Origin: Silene noctiflora
Lineage: Eukaryota > Streptophyta > Magnoliopsida > Caryophyllales > Caryophyllaceae
NCBI GenBank assembly: GCA_009801015.1
Contig: VHZZ01007579.1
Coordinates: 32,928 to 57,657 of the forward strand
Length of the DNA stretch: 24,730 nucleotides
Direction: 5' to 3'
Shown here: one piece after another, positions 9,701-18,700 of the stretch
Position numbering within the stretch: position 1 is the first letter of the stretch
Layout of the letters: each line of letters opens with the position of its first letter
The notes under the pieces: generated by a model
What the model saw: only the letters and a program-made list of their open reading frames with translations
The model's database searches: none
Told to the model about the DNA's origin: nothing
Made by a program: the position numbers and the translations under genes

Positions 9701-12700
9701 ACAATCATCATTTGAGACTATTATGAGAAGTAAACCGGTAAAAAATGACCAAAAAAAAAGAGAGAAAAGGGAGAAGCGAAAAAACAAATAAAAAAATCAA
9801 AACATCTGGACCGAAAAGAGCCTTACTACCTGAGTGCCAAACTGACTTAAGTTAGGGTAATATGAAGTTATGAACCATCATTTGAGACCATTAATGAGAG
9901 GCAAACCAGTTAAAAAGGTCAAAAGCAATGAAAGGGGAAACATAAAAAAACATAAACATCTGGAAAGAACATGGAAAAAGAAAAATTAACAAAAAGTATA
10001 AAATAAAAGTAAATGGACCAGATAACAAGCTGAAAATCATACCAGCGGAAAATCATAGCAGTAAGTTGTGCTGTTTCTCATGGCCTGAAGTCGCTTACGA
10101 GCAATGACCTCGAGTGGCTGATACTGCTCATTCACTGGATGCATGTGAAGGGGACCGTGAATAGACGCGGAGTGGTAAACAATTTCGTGGAGGTTACTGT
10201 CCTCTAATTCGCGATAAACCTGAGTTTTATTTGAAGCAGGCATTAATTCACTCAAACTGAAAAAAATTAAATGCAATATGCATCATGTTTACTAGCCTAA
10301 TGCAAGAAAGTTCAATTTGCTTCATCACCTCAAGACAAATTTACGTAATAGATAGGACTTGTCTGAACATGCACAGAACATGCTGCTCTACAGAATATTA
10401 TCATCATGTTTTGACAACTTAGCTTTTATAAATGCTTAGAACCATGGCAAAGAGATTCATATGAAAAGCAGAGTGCAAAATGCTTACGTGTATGGTGCAG
10501 GTATGACCAGTCACATTTGTAACTGCGATTCTCCAAAAGCCATTGGCTAGTCCTGAGGATGATATCCACATCTTCACTTCCCATTCACACACGTTTAACC
10601 TATGCATTCTAACACCAGCCAATTTGTGGATTTCACGTGCAAGCTCTTCCAGGATCAAGTGAACAGTTTGCTCCTCTTGTTGGTCATTTATGTCAACTTG
10701 CCTGAAACAATTGATAAAAATAATAATAGTTCTTTAGAATAAAGCTGTATCTAAGGCGAAAAATATCAGAAAGAATAAGTCCACAAAGATATTTACTTAT
10801 GGTATGGGACAAGATCTTGTATTTGTTGTTCCCGTACGATATACAAGTACATATGTGCATGATCTGGTTTCAGTGAGGCATTATGTGCATTAAGTTCTAA
10901 TTCTTCCATTGCAGCTGTTAGAGACCTCAGGATGCTTCTAGAAGTAAACGATATTGGCTTTTGTGTTCTAAAAGATCCTAGCTCAATGCCTGCAAAGCTT
11001 TCACCGGTCATTGGCTGCCTCACAAGCGTCCTAAGAAACATCCTTTGAATAAAAGGCTTGTCGACAACTGTATAGAGGTGCCACTGGCGATCCCGAGATG
11101 GGGTGTACTTGATATTTTCATAGCCTTTAAGCTTGTCCTGATTACGAGAAATTCAAAGAATTAAAAATTAGTTCACGAGGCTCAGTTAAACCTTTTAGAT
11201 TCTTTGAAGTCTGAAGAACCAAATCTAAATTGTATTAGTCAACATGGGACGATCAAGTTTCACTCACTAATTCAAGATATATGGATAGAGGAGGTTCCAG
11301 ATGGCGAAGTGAAGGTACTTCCTCATAGTAATTTTTTTCTGTCAACCAATAAAATGAATGTCTCATAGGGGTACGCCCTTCATCTCTCTGTATGATGCAA
11401 CTAATCACCCTTACTCCAACAGCATGGAGACTTGAACTCACTTCTTGCTCTCTCAGAATTTTGGCCAGCTTTTTTACTCTCTCTTGAGCCTGATCTTCAT
11501 CACCACTGCAAGACGTACACAAAGCACCGATTATAAACAGAAGTTGGGAATTCACCAAGAAACAAAGCCAACAAACTAACAACAAAAACAAGGCTCAAAT
11601 ATCAGGCACTGGTATGATTGTTTCAAATTTGTTTTGTTTTTCCAAAGGATACAACATAAGAAGTTAACAACAACAACATTACACAACTGCCTCAATTGCT
11701 TCTACTTGTGGCAAGGTAAGGGGGGATCAGCCCATGAATTAAAAACACCGAGGATATTTCAGGATAACCCATAATGAAAATGGCTTCTGTGAAATTAATA
11801 ATACTCTACTATACTTCAGATGCAAGAAGCATACCGAGTATAGTGAGTCACTTTGGTTGAGCAAGGAACAAGCTAGAAGCCTTATACCTGTCCTGCAGCA
11901 AACTCATCTGGTTATTCACCCCCACGAGTGCAATATGCATCATGTTCCCATGACTGGTTGGTTCTAAAGAGCCACTGGAAATCACTTTATCAGAATTTTG
12001 AGTTGTTTCTTGCAATGCAGCAGTAATTACGGGCTCGAGAAACTGTAAAGATTTAATAATGACCATGGCTCCCCATTTTCTCTCACTATGTTTCTCAACA
12101 AGGGGTGTAATGGTATCCTCTCTTTCAATGTGCTCCTCCCTGAATTCCCAAGAAGCAATGAGGCCAGACCTGTGCCACTGCATCCTGACGCTCCCTTTGA
12201 CAAGAAATGGCTGAGAAAAAATGATGAGTTACATACCTTTGTTGAAAATTATTTATGCAGTTGCAAATAAAAAATCAATTAGTCCCGTAAGAGAGTCTCA
12301 TACTTATAATGTGTGAGACCAACCCAATCCACCAAACTGAAATAAAAAAACTTCCCCACAGTATGGGCGAATCTCATGGTAATCTTATTGTAGACGGTCT
12401 CTTACGGAAATTTGTGATTTACAATAATAACACAATGTACCTGATACAGTCTACGGATATAAGTTTCAACAACCCGCCTCTGAAGAGTATGATCGCTGTG
12501 ATCAAACAAGCCGACAAGGGCATCTTCAACTGCCAATGGAGCACTTACAAGAGCCTCCATACGCTCATTAATGGCACTTTTTCTTTTTGGAGTATCAATG
12601 GTTTCACCATCTTCCGTAAACATTTCTAGCTCTGAAAGGTTTCTAGCTATATTTGAACGAAGCTCACTCAATTTAGTTTGTTCAAGTAACTGACTAGCCT

Positions 12701-15700
12701 TGAGTGCCAACTGCAAAATTAAATTGAGTTCCGAATTATTCGGTGGACATTAAAACATCAGAGAAGTATATTGCATAGATAGCCACATGAGCAACCTTCA
12801 TGTCTATGAGGTGAGACCAAGTTGTAAAACAGTCATTTTAAATTAGTTCAACCTAAGCTACTCAAGTAAGAGTGTCAGACACGGATATATATCCAAATGT
12901 CCGACTACGGAAATGTTTCGGAGAACATGTCTTCAAGACAGTAAAATATTTATAAATAATTTTCTGTTTTTTAAGTGAAATGGAAATGTTGGAGAAATAA
13001 GGCTACACTCATTAATTATAATACAATTGCTTCCTCGAAAATTTTCTTCTTTTACGTAACATGCGGGTTTCCTTGTTGGCTCTTTTAGGAAAAGGTTTGG
13101 ATTGATGTGTGATCTTAGATCTAAAGGATCAAAGTACCATAGAGTACAAAAAAGTCAGAGCAAAAATTGAGACGATTACCCACCTCAGAATAGATTGTGT
13201 GGTTAAGTCGTGAAAACCGAATCAATTTTTCTCTGTATGCAGCAGGGTTTGGATAAACCAGTTGTTCCATGAGCAGCAGAATTAACTTGTTTTTATTCTT
13301 GACACCCTGCCATAAAAACAAGATTAGTAACCAGTCTGGCGATCAGCCGGCCATATATGAAAACCAGAAAATCCATGCGCAGTTTAAAGGAGTCACATAC
13401 CTGATGTGAGAGTACGATGTCCACAACCTTCAAAAGATCCTTCTTATACTGAAGACGGAGACGCTCAATCACATCGGCCTGTAAAAATCAAGTGACCAAT
13501 AAATTTAGGAAGCGCTCTTGACAAATTCTCAATTATGAGGATGTATTCAGGCACAAGCATAAATTTAGCATTACAAGTAATTTATGTTTCGTAGGTGTAC
13601 AAAACTAAAGCATTGCCAGTAACAAAGAACAGTGGCAGCAAATCGAAGGCTAATACCTCCTGTTAAAACAAAGTGAGAACCAGAAAGATGAACTTACCTG
13701 GATATTGTCACTAAACAATTCTTCAACCGTCAAATACTCTTCAAAAAGGGACTGAACAATAACACGGGCATGGCTCTCCCTTCCACCTTCATAAGACTTT
13801 ACCAGACTTAATAAAGGCTCAATAAGCCTCCCTTGAGCTCCCTTTTCTTTCTCGGGGCAGGAAGCTAAATGAGCCTGATAAATATCAACAAACTACTATT
13901 ACGAGGGTCTTATTGAAAATCAATAACATGCAGAAGATAACAAGTGAGACACATACCTCAAGAACACTTTTCAGCAACTTTGCAGGAAATTCAATGTTTT
14001 GAGATATCGTAATGCCATCAAATGCTTTATATTTTGATTCCAGCTGAAAGATCATAAGGAAAAAGTGTAAAGTACTAAGCATAAGTAGCAAAGAAAACCA
14101 GAGAAAAAATAGACATCAATTGTTTCACACGTAAAACAAGGTGTAGATACATACTTCACTTCTCAGATCTTTTGGAAGTCGTGCAGCTAGGACAGACAAG
14201 CATTCTTGCCATTGAAGGAAAGGAAGTTCAGGGCTATCAAGACAGTTCAGCAAACTTTGAACGACCTGACAGAATAAAATCCACTAGTAAAAAGGGAGTT
14301 CATAGTGAAATTGCCACAGAGCTTGCAGTATATCAGGTTTTAAATTTGCTAAAGCCGCCCCTTTCAATGATTCACACATTAAGTAAACACGGAGTAGTGT
14401 TTGAAATTACGGTATCTTGTAACGGCTTCTTCGTATCGCCCAAGATTTTGAACCATGCAAGGGGGTTCACAACATTCAGTACTCCTGTTCCTGTATAAGG
14501 CTCTGTATGTTACCTGATACCTTTTCTAAAACGAATACATATGTCATTCTACCACTAGATAATGTGTGAGACACCGCCATTTTCTACCAAAGATTTCAAT
14601 GGTTCGTTGCCATCAATCGAAGTATTTAAGCAACTTTTCTAAATGATGATACCTCATATTGTGGTTGCTCATTGGATACGCTGCTGACATTGAGGGACAA
14701 AATTCTTTCACACTATGGACTTTGATGACAAGTTTCAAATGCCGAAAGCAATTTTTATCGTTCGTTGACAAATTTGCTGAAGCCAATCCTCAGTTATAGA
14801 AAAGGTTTGATAAGCTTAGAAAATTATCTTTGGAAGGGTCAACATGAGTAATTAAGAATGGGGATATTATGCTATCTCTGATGAATTAATGTAATGTCAG
14901 ATTTCTCACACACAGAACCGAATTTATAAGGTATGTAGCTCCCTATGGCACCTCCCCTTAGAAATAGACCAAGGTATGGGAACCTTGCTTGAATAAACTC
15001 TCTCCCGAATTAGAGCAAGTTTACAAAATTAAATGTGCCAGTGAAAACAATAAATGCAACATAGAGATAACAATTAAACCAACAGAAAGAGTAATGATAT
15101 GGATTCTTACTTCTGCTATGTTATGCTCATAACCAAAAAGAATCATCCGGGCGGCATTTAAGCTTGCAGCACACCTCTGATGAACTTTTCCTGATACTGC
15201 AGTTGGGGGTCCAAGGACAGGGAAGCCACCACGAAACGGTTCTGCTTTTCTAACGGCAGAAGGATCATCCAAATCAAGTCTTGCGATAAGCTCACCAGCC
15301 TACATGAGTACACAGGCACCTATGTTACTCCGACTCTCTTCTGATTCCCTCACGTACCCGTGTCCGACACTCGACACTCGTACAAGGGCATGACACGTAG
15401 ACATCTCATTTTAAGCCAAACTATGCATATTTTCCATAAAAATAGCAGAGTAAGACACTTGGACACGCACCCGTGTCGAATACTTCTAAAGGAGTCTGAG
15501 CAACATACACAACCAGCACTTGCATAGGATCAAACATGACCATTACGCTCACAATTTGATACACGGAAACTTGACTAAGAGAATCTTATAAATGCTTTTT
15601 GTTAAGACTATATTAGCAATTAAGATTCTTTTGTTTTTGTTGTTATTGTAAAGGGAGCCACGGGTATAGTTTCACTGTTGATGAGTTTAAAAGCAAGTTA

Positions 15701-18700
15701 TGATGACTACTATAGCTCAATGACTTTACCGGCTAATCTAGATTTTATGTGGAGCTTTTGAAGAGGGAGTATTTAAAATGTTGAAAGTTTATAAAATATC
15801 CATTACTAACACATCTGGTCATATTCAATGTTAAGAGGATCAAATCCAAGTCTTGTTAATTTTAATGATATGTACCTGCATTGCTTGACCTTCAGACATC
15901 GTAAATTGTATCATGCCAGCGGCAGGTGAAAGCAAAGGCATACACATTTTCATAACCTCAACTTCAGCAAATGGGGTGTCTGCGTCAATGTGACTACCAT
16001 CTGCTACCAGATAACGCAATAGCTTACATGGTGTCTCCGCGACTAACTTTGACGGATCATGATCATTCTAAAATTGAAAAGAAAATAGTAATCAGCTTAT
16101 ATTACAAAGAATTAGAAAGGTTATAAAAGCATATTACAAGAGGGTTGGTACCTGAAGCAAACAAGTTCTTCCATCAATAAGAAGGCGAGTACCTGCCGCT
16201 TCTTCCTCAGCATATATCACGTGACTATTTCCATCCAACTGTCGATGGGGTTTATAAAAAGATGTAGCTTAGTCAGTTTAACAAATATGTATACAATCGT
16301 AATCAGAAATGGAATACCCTCGCTAAGACATCCGGAACATAACTTCTTCCTGGCCAATGCAGCAAAAACACGCTATCTAGATGCTAAAACATAACAAATG
16401 TAAATGATGCTCCGCTCTTTTAGCAGTAGATTCTTTGAAACTGGATACTCGATGAAGTCTATAAAACATGAGTAGAAGGCGACATTAAAATCATCTAAGT
16501 CAAGAATGTCTGAATTCAACAGTTCACCATTAGGCAAATCATTCAAACTCTATACCATACTAAATCAACTACTTAGGAAAAGTCATTGCTGCGTTTTTTT
16601 TTTATATATAGATGTCAAGAGCATGGGCAATGAAGGGCGTTTCTTTTCCCCTCTGATTTTTCTCTTTCTTATATTTTCTACATCTCGTCTTCTTTTTCCT
16701 CCACCTCATTTTCCACTATCACTTGAAGTACTCATCCCATCCCCCCACCCCATCCAATAGTGGAAGGGTTTCCTCTTCCTATACTTTGACCTCACCATAT
16801 ACCACCCACCATTTATTTTGACTACAATACTAAATAAACTATTTCATATGAATTTTATTATCATAAAATAAAATTAATTAAACACACATTGATATAGATT
16901 AACATAATATGATTCTACACGGACATTTTTAATCCGAACTACTTCCATGAACATATTTCTTATCCCGAATCTCATTCTCAACTTGCATGTAATTGCGTAC
17001 ACTCAAATTATTGTGGAATGTGTTTCCATGTAAATAAATGAAAGATAGGATAAGTGAAAGTGAAAAGAATAAAGAAATGGCTAGCATGGCACAAAAACCA
17101 ACACACAAAATTCCTCAAGAATAAAGAAATGGCTAGCTCTTGGGCAATTGTCTACAGCATAAACGTCTGAGTTATGAATTAACTAACATTAAAGTTTCGA
17201 TTATTCAACAGATAATAGCTTACTTGCATCAAGAGACCTCCATCTCTTAGTGTATGTATTTCTGCTTCAATTTCTGATTCATTCAACCGCAATCTATAAC
17301 TTCCTGATCCACCCCGAACCAGTTCAATCTGCGAAACAGACACAAATATAAGCATTAAACTAAGTACTCTCAATATAGTTATATCCAGAGGCGGGTCTTC
17401 TCTTAGGCAGAGAGGGTTCAACCCCTCCTTGCTATTTAAGCTCATATATATTTTAGTACATAAAGTAGCATGTGGGCAGCCTTGCTCAATGGGTAAATAG
17501 TGATTAGTTTCCACCTTATCAAGGGTTCAGTTCTTGACTCCTTGCCACCTCCAAAGATCCGGAAGTGTTACTAGCATTAACTATAAACTACAATTTCATA
17601 ACAAAAGCAACCAATAATGGCACTTACAGTGTATTTGCTGCCCTCAATATTCAGAGAAACTTGAGAGTGGACGAGTGATATGTGCTGCAATTACAAAATT
17701 GAATGTAAGTATAGAAACAGACGATCATTATGAGGTTGTTAATAACACCAATTATCACGGTATTACATACCTTAGGGGGAATTTGACCACTTTCGAGATA
17801 GCCAACGTATTCGGAAACTGTCGCTGCACTACTAGCAGATGCTTTCTGGAGAAGAGGCAGAGGGGAAGGGGCATGTCAGAAATTATACATCATAAACTTA
17901 AAAAGAATTGTCAAATGCAGCTTTTGAGATTAAGACTTAGAATGATTTTAAACAGATGCACGTACATACAACGCCCCTCCTACGACAGATATGTACCAAG
18001 GTGGCCTTTCTGCTCTGACTCTCATTGCAATTCTAGTATCCAGCCAACCTGTATGAATTTTGTTGTCTTGGTAATCTGAAGCCTGGGAGTCCAAAAAAAT
18101 TGATTCACATGAAGGAGTTGACTCTATGGAAAAACAGTAAGCACAAAAGGAAAGAAATGGGAGGTCCATCTCACATGTAAAAGATCGATGGTATAATCAA
18201 CATTTGTGCGAATCTCCCCACGTATTTGAATTTCTTTCAACCCAAGAACCATATGCTAAGCCTTTAGATTCACCAAATGCAAATACATGGCATGTGAAGA
18301 AATTGTTCACTTTTAGTTTCATAAACCACTAAAAGGCAAGTCGTGGGAGTATGATAATATACTGCACAAAAGAGACAGGCACTATTATAGTTTAGTCTTA
18401 ACATTTGGACAGTTCTCGATAAATTTAGGTTAATGTTTACCATATTTCAAGTTACCAAGAAACACTTACCAAATTGAGAATCTGAGAACTCATGGATGCC
18501 TCCTCCAGACTGCAATAGAAAAACATTAATCAATGCCGAGTTCCTGACAAACCAATCTGAAAACGACTGGAAAGTTGGTGAGAAAAGTAAATACCTTAAC
18601 TGAGAAGTAGGCCCACACATTTGGCTTGCTTTTGAAATTCAGCTCCTGAATAAAACACCAGAATTAGGACTGTCTTTTTAATTGCCGTGAAAAACAAGAG

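Noticed and set aside
17465-17545. A tRNA gene
   Set aside because: A- and B-box-like words are present but no cloverleaf or anticodon arm can be drawn; kept only as a weak SINE remnant.
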